A stretch of DNA of 64,000 nt from Rhopalosiphum padi (Eukaryota > Arthropoda > Insecta > Hemiptera > Aphididae): the NCBI RefSeq assembly GCF_020882245.1, contig NC_083600.1, positions 11,718,001-11,782,000 on the forward strand, read 5' to 3'. The position numbers and the translations under genes were made by a program. Under the pieces are notes generated by a model that saw nothing but the letters and a program-made list of their open reading frames with translations, ran no database searches and was not told the DNA's origin. Of the stretch, positions 51,202 through 64,000 are shown piece by piece (position 1 is the stretch's first letter; each line of letters starts with the position of its first letter).

Positions 51202-53835
51202 TTGAGTTATTTAATTATGCCCCTTGATATCGTAAAACGTTTCGAATTTAGTTCAATATGAGAATATGATTAGTTAAAACAGTAATTTATAATATTAAAA
51301 TTAACTCTATTGAGTATTTAAACGCACAACGGAGGTACCTACCTCTGCTTAAGTACTTTAAACAGACCTAAATATTAAACAACGTAAAAAAAAAAAAAAC
51401 TTTAACAAATAAATGGACCGTATTATCGCTTGAATAAACTAATTGTTATTGCAGTGACCTTCATAATTAAATCATCAAACTTTGATGGATACAATGTACA
51501 CCACCGGCTAGATATGTCAATACTACATCAATTTAATATAATATATGCATAATTACGTCCAGTAAAACGAAATACACGGAATAAAATTAACGCCTGTACA
51601 GTGTACTATTATTACAGTACATAATATAATAATATAATATATTATTATATGTATATGTTTAATATCAGTATTTGAACAATGCCAATACGGTTAGAGGTCA
51701 CGAAATAAGATATTTGTAATAAAAAGAATTTTATTGATTTAACCCTAAATAGTAAATTCTTTATAAACAATTTCAATTAAACTAAGTCACTTTTTTGTAA
51801 AGTTTTTATTTTATCCAAAAGAAATACACTTAATCAAATAATACAGTTTTAGGTGTCCTCTATATTATAGTTATAAAATAGTTTTTACTTACAAACATTT
51901 TATTATATATTTCTTTAGTTACTTAATTATATTTTATTTATTATTTATATAGCATATCATCATATTAGTACAATTTATTAATTTATTAATTAGTATGTAA
52001 ATACCAAAAACATTACCATAATAACTCATTTTAAAATAATTGTTTTATAGTTGAATGCACAACATTTAAAGTATTTTATTTTTGTTTTCTATGCTTTAAA
52101 CACTACAACGTAAAAATGCAACTACGGGTAAGTGCCTATAGACTTAAAGAAGGCATACACTATTCAATTCTTATAAATCGTAGTGGTAATTGTTATGTTG
52201 AGTTATTGTTGTGGTGTTATATTAAGTGTTGTCACAATATAAAATACAATGTTAAAGAATATTAGCTTTAATTTTAAGAACGAATTTCAAAGCAAAATAT
52301 AATGGTTTAATATATTGTACATAATCCATTTAAACTATTCCTCGTGTAGAATGTTAGATATTAACCGTTTACATTTTTAACACTAGAGTGATGGTATAAA
52401 ATATTATCCCTATACAATGTTGGAAATTCACTCATAAGACCAATCTGTAGCTTTTCACACTTGTGTTAAAGTTATTATCGTTCGTTTATAAATAAAATAT
52501 ATACCTATAATAAAAGCATATATTATAAATTGTAGTCGAAATCAGTAGGCATAAACATAAATGATAAAATAATATAATCTTTTGTCAACAGAAATATGGA
52601 CGGGTTACAAGGACTGAGTGTTAGACATTAATCATATTTAGTTGAAATCAGTAAATACAGCTGTTCATTATCTATTTGTCTACTAGTTTTTTTACATGTA
52701 AAAAATGTTTTCTGTCATTTCAATTATTTTAACCAGTTGATATAAATCCAGTACCGTATTATATTCACAGTTTTTTTTCTAAAATGAATGACTGAGTATA
52801 AGATAATTTTCGTTATTACGTAGGTTATTATATTATTATATAGAACATCTACGAATAAATAATGTAAAACGCATTGTTTCCATAACCAATGAATTAAGAT
52901 AATAATATTCAGTAAATTGTAAAATTGAATTCAATATCTAATTCATTTTAGTATAGAATAATTTAATTTTTACTTTTAATCGTACGATTATTCATTAGTT
53001 CAAAAGTGTTTAGAATACAATGTAAGTATAGGATATTATTTATTTATAAATCATATGATCAATCGTTTAAATATAGCATCAAAGAGGCACTGCCGCATAC
53101 GCATCAAGACCATATTATAATTTCTCGCGATATTTAAGACATACTACACAACATGTGTTGTCTCAGTCTTGCAAACGTATAGCAAATTATAGGTTCTAAT
53201 ATTCAATTTAATACTGTTAAATCTTTAATATCACAGTTAATTGACCGATTTAAAATTTTAAAAGTAATAATATTAACTAGCGAATTTCGTAGATTATTTA
53301 TTGTAATGTTCATCAATTGTTTTAAAATTAAAATATAAAATAACCTTTAAAAATCAAAAAAATATATTCTTGCTTTTAAAATTTGATTATTTTGATAATA
53401 AAATTAATCTATTATTAAATTTAAAATCAATAGTTATTTTATTATTCAGAATATACAATTTATTATGTTATGCGTTTGTAAGAAAAACCACTACGCATGT
53501 GAGTGTAGCATTCTTTAAAGATATTAAATTTCTCGAAAATGTAATATTTTTAGTTTTTACTCTGAATATTGTTAGGTATTTGATAAATAACTAAGATGAA
53601 AATGGTTTCATTAGTGTTTAATAATAATTCATTCACATTTTTACTCGAAATAATTTCAATTATTATTTAATAATACAGATAATATGACCAAAATTACAAT
53701 TGATATTTATAGTACTTATTATCATCGTGTATTATGTAGTTCTTAATGAACATCGATTCTCACTAGTCAGATAGAGGTTAAGTTATGAGAATTAATAACC
53801 CAAGTTGTAATTTGGGCAATTAAAAACAATAGTTA
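49684..53835. other. Upstream of the first visible 5-HT1 exon, presumed intron or 5' region
   Basis: A minus-strand polypyrimidine tract and CAG lie just above 49683, so at least one more upstream exon is expected. A G-rich run occurs near 49804-49821. A donor-like GTAAGTAC on the minus strand near 50539-50546 is not preceded by an exon-like segment. The rest is AT-rich, with a long GT microsatellite at 51149-51196. Confidence 0.5.
51149..51196. repeat. (GT)n microsatellite
   Basis: About 24 uninterrupted TG units, flanked on the left by imperfect GT text from about 51110. It creates a Cys/Val run in a plus-strand chance frame. Confidence 0.95.
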
Positions 53836-54248
53836 TTATAAATTGTGCATACATATTCTAAACGTATAAATCATGAAACGCTTATGAGTTATGTATATTA
53901 TTGGCATACATAAATATAAACATAATTTACTATATATAAGCACATGATTTTGTACGTATATAATGATATTCGAATGACCAGAATAGTTAATGATCCAGTC
54001 GACTGAACTGAGATTACCTAAAATCCGAACAATGTGCAACATGTTGCCAATCGATCCTTCAAAATTGTGCGTTCGTAAGATGAAAAAAAGGAGAAACCAA
54101 CCCAAAGATTAATCGAATTACTTGTGTTACATGAAACTTGCTGAAAACGTAACTCGCCATTTGGTGCCAAAAACAGTTCCATGTAAAAACAGATAAACTC
54201 CTGTGTCCGATACGATACATTGCTGTTTTGGTAATTATTATTCTCCAT
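53836..54248 (-). other. Unassigned minus-strand open patch
   Basis: Two overlapping minus-strand frames (54248-54018, starting with a true ATG, MENNNYQNS; and 54105-53836) lie in a patch with a less biased composition than its flanks. The first encodes 76 residues with no recognisable domain. A frameshift between the two would give a longer reading. It could be a decayed exon, a mobile-element scrap or chance. Nothing ties it to the receptor. Confidence 0.25.
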
Positions 54249-57200
54249 ACGATCAGATAAACCTACCAGCTACCAAGCTCACAAATAGGTATTTTTTTTT
54301 TTTATGAAGATGAGGGTGTAACCATACATTTTCCTCGAAATACTCGATAAATTACACGGATACGATTTATTTCAGATAAGTGGACCGTGAATAACACTTA
54401 TGTGACACAGTGATTGCAGTTTTATTCTATGGTTGTTTGAAATCATATAGAAGATAGAACCCAATATTATGTATTGACCAGCAGAAGTCATACGAATGTA
54501 CGTTTCATTCTAAAAACAAGTTTTAATGAAAATTACATTTTTTTTCTTATTAAAATGCAAAATAGTGTCTACATATAGGTATTCTATTATTACATACCAT
54601 TATTGTATTACAATTCTGTGAGAATTATTGTAATATTACTACGTATAGTAAAACTTATAAAAACTAACTTATTGCCATAGTGTCGTTATTAATTGTTATA
54701 TATTTTAATGAGATGTATGTTAATATGACTATTATTATATTGCATGCATAATAATATTATAATAATATTTGTATGAGTTTTTTTTGTTTTTAAAATAATG
54801 TTTGATAATGACGTTCTAAATCAACTATTATATTTTTATTTGTATAAGTTTTACTCACACGATTTTTTGTTGCTTGGGTAGTTTCACTTTTTTTTTTTTT
54901 TGTAAAAACTATATAATAGTGTTTTCTGAATTAAATATTATTTGTAAAATACTTAATAATAGTATACTGATATTTTATGAAAATATTAGTACCGAGTAAT
55001 ACGAATGGCACAAATTAATTGATATCATTTCGATTTGTTATAGTCGAACATTAATATAGACTATAAGCTATTTATAGTTTAACATGGATTATGAGAGGGG
55101 AAAGATGAAGAATAAAAATAGAAATTATACGAAATCACCATACTATAATCATTATTAGTAAACTGATTAATATTAGTATATGATATTCAAATTTAAATAA
55201 GAAAACAACGTTTGGCTTAATATAATATGTATTATGTAACATTTACCTACTATATTATCCTGAAATTATTATACGAATTTTTACATATATTATTATGTGT
55301 TTAAACTTTCAATTTAACAACACGTGCTGCTTAGAAAAGTATGTTTATTACTCTGGTAGCTTAACTATAATTCTATACGGTAAATTTCAGTAACTAAGGT
55401 TGATAAGTGCTTTAATTGTAAAAGTACCTACCTATGTAATTTAAATTTTAAAGTGAGTATTTTATGTAAATTCTAACCCATCTAGTATAAATGTATATTG
55501 TATGGTTGTGAAACATTTCCTTATCTTTATACTCTAAATTTAAAAACAATTTAATTTAACGTATAAATAGTAATTGAACTGCTTGTCAAACTTGAAACAT
55601 TTATATCCATTAGTCTTCTTAGGATATAATCGTTTAATAAGTTTTGAACTTTGAAAATGTATTGTAGATTATAAAAATATATGGAATGAAACCTATAGTT
55701 ATTATAAACAATATTTAGTGTTTTCTCGAGATAGACCACATTATAAAAGTATTAGATGCATATCACCACGTAAAATATATTAAAATATATTATTAATAAT
55801 AATAAACACGACTCGAATATATAGTAAAATGAACGCATAGATAATCGTAGAATAATTTGTACAAATACAGTTTTAAGTGTTATTTAGAAATAATGAGATA
55901 TAGATATCTAGATGTATGTACAAATAAGCATTAAATAAAAAATTATGTCTTAAATATTAGTATAGTCGCACTTTTATATAGTAAAACATATTAAAATATG
56001 TGAATTCATCATTAATGTGATTTATTAGTTAAATTATGAAAAAAAATAGAACAATGTTCTGTTTTATTAGGATACCTAATAAATACTAGTATGTACATCC
56101 AAAATAAAGCGAAATAACATAAAATATAATATTTTTTAATCGCAGTATTATTCTAACGATAATTTATTGCTAATATTTCATCGAATAATTCAGTATTAAA
56201 TAAAAAACAAATAAAAGTAAGTGCCAAACATTTTTAGATATATTTCTTCATAATTTTTCTTTGCGTTTTTAAACTTTAAAATAACCTATAGCTTTCTGTC
56301 TATTAATAACTCTAATTCATGTAAAACTTAAACTAATATTTTTATAATAACAAAACAAGATTAGATCTTAGATGATACCTTCATATATTATTATACATTA
56401 ATTCCAAAATTGTAACTTAATATACATTTTTTTAACGAAATTTAGAATTCGCTCTACTGTGACAAGGGTCTACACAATTTTCTTTTTAAGTACTACACAT
56501 TTATATCGTCCAAATGATTAATTGAGTTGTATTTAATTATATAGACCAAATCAAATTTGATAACACGAACTACACCTATAGTATGAAATAACAACTATTC
56601 TAATAAAAAGTTTTGATTAAAGTAAGAAAAAAATAACATATAGTCTCGACTCTTGAGTATCATAAAATATTGCGCGGATCGTTTGAATTACTATTTGCTT
56701 TACAATGTTGCATGGTTTACCGGAGACGGCGGAAGGTGTAAAAAAGCAATTACTCGGCTACGTCCTGGTTTTATTGCCTGGCAAAAATTTAAATATTATG
56801 AATGCGTTAGAGAAATTTAAATATGATAACCGGAGGCGGACTTCAGGTGATGAGACCCCTATGTTTACACCTAACTGAACCCAATGGAATTACGACCAAC
56901 AGGCACGCCAATGTCCAGCTCTGAACATTTATTTATGCAAACTCGCGTCTCATCCAATATCATACACACACCACACAGATACAACTACAAGGTCAGAAAA
57001 AAAATAGGATAAAAGGGCTGTTTTAAAAAATTAAGTAGTTTTAATATATGCAAAGTGTAAGAGTTATAAAAGGTTATAAAAACATTATAATATATGTATA
57101 AAAAAAAAATAATTTCTTTTGCATGTTGTATAAATAAAATTGGTGTTATGATGTTTTTTATGGCATATCCTATTACTTTGACAGATTGACTATAACGCTA

Positions 57201-59540
57201 TCTTTTTTTTTTGTACAATATGTATAATACATATTAAAATTAATAGAACATTAAATTGTGCATTTAATTTTAATCAAATTATTATAATTTAGTATTTACA
57301 GGAGATGACACGTGCTTCAATTTCAGAGTTTAATAATAATTATTTATCGTACAATACTACCATGATCATAGAATATGTTATTGGATAATTAATACAAGAT
57401 AGCAATGCGATATAATATTATTATGTAGCTAATAATAAAATATTATTGCTATTATATCGTCCAAGCTAAATCAAATAATAACACGTTTTAGTGGAACAAT
57501 AATAATTATTGTGTTAGATATTAAGGTAGTTATTTGAATCCACGAAAAGTAAATTATTAGTATGCAATTTTTATTTTTCAATACATAATTTTGATAAATT
57601 CATCTGAATATTTTAGCATATTGCCACTATAGATATAATATATTTTGTATGTTACCTAACAATAATAATTAAATTACGATTTGAGCAATTGACTATATTA
57701 TATACTATAATAAGACATACGAATCATAAAATATTTTATCGAAATATCAAAGTAGCTATAAACTAAATAAAAGGTATAAAATAAATAATTATATAGTATA
57801 AAAATAATAATAAGATAATAATTGATACTAAATTGTCATGTTAGACTTTGTATACAACACTATTTTTGCTGAAGCTAGCCAATATGAGGTGTAGTATTTT
57901 ATTGTTGCGGATTCAATTACATAGGTGTGCAGGGATTTTACTTCGTAATAAAAAAAAAAATATTCTCGTTTACATTATTTTTATAGATATATAATATAAA
58001 TATGTAATAATCATTTTGTTTACTAATCGATTATCTCATTTAATAATAATAATATACACTATACAAATCGAATTTGTAGTCTTTATCTATTATAACTCGA
58101 AAGATCAATTTTGACGAAAAAATGTCACGTTTTCTTTTGCCGTTAAATAGTTAGTGGATGAAGTATAAAGATAATCTTTACATAGTAGTATAAATATTGG
58201 TAGATGTTTGTTACAAGACTTAGTTCTGATTAATTATCATTAGTATCTCCGTATCGGTGGAACATTTTCTTTTCCACTATGATAATTTGTACGGAACTAA
58301 GAAGCGGAAATAACAATTAAAATAAGTTTTGAGATATGTAACTGGTGATTATGAACCGTGTGTAATAGACATGTTTCTATAGCACTAGTCATATTATATA
58401 TTATTTGTTTATGTATGTTTGATAATTACGTGGATAGTAGTTTCTAATATCACTGGAGTAGATACGCATTGGCTTTAACATAATATTACTAAATGTAATT
58501 GGATGCATATGGCATACCTATAATATTTAATAATTTTTAAAATTATTTTAACTTTCATTAAACCATAGTTATACACAAAACTAAAAGTGATAAACAACAT
58601 ATTATAAAAAAAGTTTTGTTCACTTTTAAAATATAAAATATAAAATTGTCGTTTTGTGTACAAAAGTTTTACTGGTTGAAAATATTCAATATTATAAGTA
58701 ATAACAATGTTTTTAAAACTATTTTCAAGGTATTTATAACATTGTTTTTAAAAATTATACTATACCTATTTCCCATGGGAAATAATGACGTAGAGACTTA
58801 CATAATGAAATTATATTTATTATTATTATTATTATATTATATTATATTTATTAAAAATGTATTTTAGATAAGCATATAAATATTTTTTTTTTTAGTTACA
58901 ATATACTAAATGTTATTATTTGATAAATAACTTAGTACCCACTTAAATTGTATAAGTCAATAACAAGGTTTACTGGTTTAGACAATTTTAATTTACTAAT
59001 CATGCCTATATAGTTTAAATAAATGTTTACATTATCGTTTGGTTTTAATTTTCGAATAATATGACGTATTCAGCGAATTCATTATTATTACTTACCTAGA
59101 TAAATTATTATTATATTATATCAAACAATTTAATTTTGAAAGGAAACAAGCTAAATAAATAAATTTAATTTGAGTACCGAACGAATAGGTTCGTAGTTAT
59201 TTTTATTTTTAAGGAACAATGAAGAAATAGTTTATTTATGTAACAAACTTTATTGTGCTGAAATACAAAGTTTAAAAACTGCCATTGCATTTTCATTGCG
59301 AATGAATTGAAAACAAAACAAACCAAAATATGGGTGAACCGTTCTATGAAAAACAAAAGTTGTTTTTGTTGAATGGCAACGTAGTTTTGTAAATTCTAAT
59401 GAAATTAAAACAGTCTTATTTCGAGTAAAAATTGTCTCCACCGCGTGACAATGTTATTTTTATTCCTCTGGTAACCGACACAGCCACAATAGAAGTAGTC
59501 TGTATATTATTATACTGAATAAAGGCAAAGGCGTTGTGGG
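54249..59540. other. AT-rich non-coding stretch
   Basis: AT-rich with long T runs near 54290 and 54890. A less AT-rich patch at about 56690-56960 contains no convincing frame. Nothing else recognised. Confidence 0.6.
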
Positions 59541-59960
59541 TGGACTACCCCACAAACAGTACGAAATAGATCAATCCATCAAGTCAAACTTCATTAGCGT
59601 TTTCTCTTACCAGACAATGGCACCAACTAAAAGCTCGGTCATTGGTGTTTTTTTCTTCTTTCCGCGGCGCTTATAATATGTCGAGGTCACATCTGGAGCC
59701 GAAATCGATTTATATCCTGATCGCCAGCCGCTGTTGAGTTTTTTTCTCGCCATTTACTCAATCCTGCCTTTCCTCTTACCTCTTTTAATTTTCTTTGAAA
59801 TTACTCGGTGGAATAAAATACCAACAAAAACCATTAAAATTCGCTGGATCTCTGATACCACGTAGTTAACTAAAATGTATCTGCTGTTTATACAGGACAG
59901 ATCCGAGGCTGAACCTCACAAAGAGAGTACCTATGCGACGACGACTTACCAGCTTATTTT
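59540..59960. other. Less AT-rich patch with splice-like signals, unassigned
   Basis: A 400 bp patch of mixed composition. On the plus strand an in-frame run of about 55 codons crosses 59570-59740 and includes an ATG in good context (ACAATGG at about 59618) in a different frame. On the minus strand CTG|GTAAGT near 59944-59952 is a strong donor-like sequence, but the segment that would be the exon is AT-rich. It could be an untranslated exon or regulatory segment upstream of the receptor. Confidence 0.3.
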
Positions 59961-62590
59961 GTTTTTAAGTGTTTTTTTTTTTAATGAATTCAATGGCGTT
60001 ATTTAATATTTATACACGTTCATTTTTTGCGTTCTTACTAACAATAATTTACTCGTATTACATGCACGTTTTACTTTTATCATTTTTTCTCATAACCACG
60101 TAACATACATTATATTAAATTATGGATTGAACCCATTATTACGATAAACTGTTTTATTTACGATTAAAATAATTATACATTTCATTATATTATACGACTA
60201 ATTTTTGCATATAGTTTTATAAGATATGTCATTTTTTGAAACACTAGAATTTTATGTTATGGTAACAAATCAATTAATTGTCATTTAGTTTGGTTTTGTT
60301 AGAATGTAACATAATATATTATACGTTTTAGAGTTAAATATAATTAAAAATGTTAGAAAATACATTCCTATTATAAATTAGTATAGATAATCATATAAAT
60401 TCTAACCAGTATGGCACAATACTCCTAACACAAAACATTGCACATACTTGGTTGAGAAAAATTTAATTAATCTGTTAAAATTACTATAAAATATAAATTT
60501 AGATAAAATATATTCATAATGTATGTAATAATTATAATATAATAAATATAAATATATACCTACCTAAAAAAAAAAAAAAAAAAATAATTAAATTAACAAT
60601 CACTGATTAATAATATCACATCTGAAAAACTAATTTTGAGCAGAAATAATTGAATACTATGATGTTAATCTGATGTATTAAAAACAATAGAAATAAAAAA
60701 ATAAAGAGCTTACAAAAATAAGTTACAAGTTACGATATTAAACATTTATTTATTGTTAGTAATTAAATACAATTATTTAATTCTAATAGACATTTTTTAA
60801 AACATTATGTCCACTTTATTTAGAAGTTACGCATAACATATTGCAGGGACTTTTAAGTTAATTTTTATAATTAGATTTTGACATAATATTATTATAATAT
60901 CATTACGATAAAAAAAATATAAACACATGTATTTGTTTTATAATTGTATAGAACTCATATCTCTAAGTGAACTTCAATATTTTAAAATAACATATAGATA
61001 AAGGATATAGATGGCTGCTGTCTACATGAGCTAATAGTAACTATCTGCTTCACTACCATTATTGTGTTAATAAGTAGCTACCTCTTAAATTCATCGGAAG
61101 TAGACCGGACGTCCGGCCAATGGCAATACGGTGAAAATTACACACTTGACACATTGGATTCAAAGCTTTTTTTGATAAGGTTTCAAAATTAATGGACGCA
61201 GTCCTCTTTTACTTTAAACGTCCAAAACAATTTATAATCTAACGATAATGAATAATGTTTCCATGTTGATGAATCACTTTTGCATGGCCAACTAAATCAA
61301 TAATTTCACTATCACACTAATTATTAATTCAACACTTTTGGAATTGTATAAATAAATCAATTTTATAATAGTTATTATTATTTTTCAATTTTAATTGCCA
61401 TCTTATAAACCTATTTAACTTATCAAAGATGTGCATTAACTAGCTAAAAAGCTTAAGTTCAGTTAAAAAAATATTTTTATCAAGCTAATACAAGCTACTT
61501 ATATAGTTATTATATTATAATAATACTAATAATACTATTCTTCCTGTGATGATTCTTGATAAAGTAATATTATATATATAATATAATAGATTTTAGGAAC
61601 AAAATAATATTATTTATGTAATCCAGGTACTAATTAAAAAGGAATTTAAGTTTTTTCAAATTGAGTTAAGTTAATATTTTTTTGTATCTGAACTTTAAAA
61701 TTAGTGAGTTAAATGTATTATTTGTTAATTATTTACTTCTAATTATTTTACGATCTTGTTTTCGCTTAACCTGAATTCATTAGTTTCATTAATTTACCCA
61801 TCTTTGGTTTTAACACAAAATAGCCTATTTAACAATAAAAATAATAATAATATTAAAATAATTAACAGATTTTAATCTTCAATCTCATGATATATTGATA
61901 GGGAATGCATATGAGATTACGTGCATTCGTAGATTGGTGGCTATCTATGCACATTGCCAATGTGAGTGACACTTACATTTTTGACATTTTATTATAAGTA
62001 TAATATAATATGCTATTTAAATAATGTAAACGTGTTTCACTAATACAATACATAATGTAGTAGGTAGTGATGATCGACTAATGGATAGTAATTTTAGCTA
62101 CCATTAGCCTATAGAGGTACTAATTTAGCACTGTCTTGTGTTCCGTTTTCCAAGTATTTAATTCATATTATATATCCGTATAGCGAGAGAGTAATAATAT
62201 TATTATGAGTAAGAGGAATATAGTAGGTGTTTATTATTATATTAAAATATTATGCCTATTAGGTATGACTGAGCACTTAAACTTTTAGGTAATTGATATA
62301 GAAATAACTGAAAATAGTTTTTTATTGATTACAATTTAATATTAACTAAATATTATTCTTTAGAAAATTATTATTTATGGAACAGTTATTTAAATGTGTG
62401 GAGTAGCTATATAATACATACTTAACCATCTATATTATACTGAATATTATCATAAAATATATACGTATAATATAGTAACTATCACTAAAACTGCATACTC
62501 TTATATTTTTTAATTTGAATGCGTTTCAAATATATATATTATCATAGAATTCGTCGTGCTAATTATAATTCAGTCGCAATAACATAGAAT
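59961..62590. other. AT-rich non-coding stretch
   Basis: AT-rich DNA with an 18-base A run near 60566. A 12-base palindrome CCGGACGTCCGG lies at 61105-61116 in a short GC-rich patch followed by CCAAT. No gene seen. Confidence 0.6.
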
Positions 62591-62785
62591 CAGTGGTGTA
62601 TTTAGGATTTTTTTGAGAGGGGAGATATAACTAAAATTTCCAATGCCAAACGTCCCAGTACGTATAATTTAAAATATAACTACAATTTATAACTATATAA
62701 ATATAAGCTAAAAAAAGGGGATCAAGAGGTAAAATATACCTCCCTAATCGCCTACCATAAATATACCATCACAGTATTACCAATG
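62591..62785. mobile_element. Candidate degenerate MITE with CAGTGGTGTA-type ends
   Basis: The left edge reads CAGTGGTGTATTTAGGATTTTTTTGAG with a following G-rich run, a pattern typical of insect non-autonomous DNA elements. The right side ends CCTACCATAAATATACCATCACAG, whose reverse complement loosely resembles the left end. The match is imperfect, and target duplications are not clear. There is no coding capacity. Confidence 0.45.
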
Positions 62786-64000
62786 CATAATAGTTGTATA
62801 ATACTTTAATGCTAGTTTACACAATTATATTTTAAATCAAAACATTATGAAAATAATTTCAAAAAAAAAAAAAAAAATAGTCTACACTGAAATATGAATA
62901 TTATGAAAAATGTAGAAAGATTTGAAAAACATTAAAAACTAAAATAGACGCCGTGCCATCTCATTTATATTACTAACGCACGCATACCTATATGATGACT
63001 TACAACTCCGAATGTGCATACTCATTAACATGACTCACACGCAAGCACATAGAAAATTGCCTACATCAAACTCCCTAAAAAAAGTTGATATCAAATCCCC
63101 TTTTACATTTTTTTAGGAAATATCCGTTTTATTTATTTTTTTTCATACGTACCAAACGTTATTTAGGCATATCAATTGAAAAAAAAAATACACCCAAGTT
63201 ATTAAAAATGCCATCCAAGAGTCGGCAAAAAAGTTTCATCACGCAAAAGTCACTAGGCATACTAGTTAAAATATCCAATTGAATTACGAATAAAGAATGT
63301 TTTTAATGAACAATGGTAAAAATGTATAAATCTTAATTTAAATATATTATTTTTTTTTTGTATTCATAAAACAATAATAAATAATTATCATAAAACCTCA
63401 TGAATAATATTATGTAAAATTTGAAATTATGTAAATGTGGTATAATTATAATACAATATTATTACAATTTGCATTTTCTTATCACTTAAACAATATGAAA
63501 CGTATGATATATTATATATTATATAAATGCGATCACAGCTGAAAATAAGCATTTCAATGTTTTGATTGATATGTTGGCATTTCGATTTCGAACGCACAGT
63601 GAAATAAAAATATGTGAAGTGTAAAAGTGTTGGTGAAAAGAATGATTCCCTATATATTAAAATTAGTTCGCCATCACAAAGCAATTTATAAGAATTTACT
63701 GAAACTCGTTTATTCATGTATACAATATTTGCACACAATACAAATACAGTATACCTAAGCTTTAAAGATCTTTTTATTTTTCAACAGAATGTAGTATAAT
63801 AGGTAAGGTCAAATTTATACGGTCCGAATAGCAATACAAGAACACTATCTGTAACGGTCTATTTCCAGCTCGTCAGCAGTGGTTCGATAAAAATTAGGAT
63901 GTGATGAGGGTTATGATGAAGCATGTTGATGGGAGACGGGGGAAATCTCAACCTTTTGACAGGTAGACCGTTTTTCACATCTGGTGCGTGCTGTTATTGT
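62786..64000. other. AT-rich non-coding stretch to the right edge
   Basis: No gene identified. The last 170 bases (63830-64000) are less AT-rich and begin after a TTTCCAG, so an exon running off the right edge cannot be excluded, but no protein motif is visible. The minus frame at 63427-63738 starts with TTG and is low-complexity. Confidence 0.45.

Noticed and set aside
63427..63738. A 103-codon minus-strand frame near the right edge
   Set aside because: It starts with TTG, and its composition (Tyr/Ile/Ser/Asn-rich) is what AT-rich DNA gives by chance. No motif seen.

Overview
This is a stretch of eukaryotic, very probably insect, nuclear DNA. It is strongly AT-rich, with long runs of A/T, TATAATATTATA-like text, many di- and trinucleotide repeats, two short tracts of the insect telomere-type CCTAA/TTAGG repeat, and transposon remnants. 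The one gene I can identify is split by large introns and encodes a receptor with an insect-type sequence. The overall texture resembles aphid (Hemiptera) genomes; that finer placement is an inference from base composition and sequence style, not a proof.

The only confidently identified gene is on the minus strand: an insect type-1 serotonin receptor (5-HT1, class A GPCR). Two internal exons are visible. The first (49127-49683) carries a long Gly/Ala-rich, N-glycosylation-rich extracellular N-terminus and the first part of TM1. The second (43244-43377) carries the rest of TM1, the [11 protein letters not shown] first cytoplasmic loop and TM2. They join across a 5.7 kb intron in perfect phase (G|GT) with GT/AG ends. 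I found no exons for TM3 to TM7 anywhere below 43244, so the next intron probably runs to or past the left edge (at least 43 kb). Upstream 5' exons should lie above 49684 but could not be fixed.

The rest is intronic or intergenic AT-rich DNA interrupted by GC/CpG-richer islands at about 3.5-6.3, 17.3-18.3, 28.3-30.3, 37.1-39.0 and 59.5-60.0 kb, plus the receptor exon at 49 kb. The islands at 17, 28 and 38 kb look like promoter or 5' exon regions (TATA plus initiator-like text, CRE palindromes, CG-rich microsatellites), but none leads into a recognisable coding sequence.

Mobile elements are decayed: a LINE reverse-transcriptase C-terminal remnant (8.8-9.1 kb), a 425 bp palindromic MITE with TTAA ends (20.5-20.9 kb), a 217 bp MITE with TA ends (33.6-33.8 kb), one end of a hAT-like element (19.2 kb), and GC-rich inverted-terminal-repeat fragments near 4.35 and 62.6 kb. 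No rRNA, tRNA or CRISPR array was seen, and most open frames are chance openings in low-complexity DNA.
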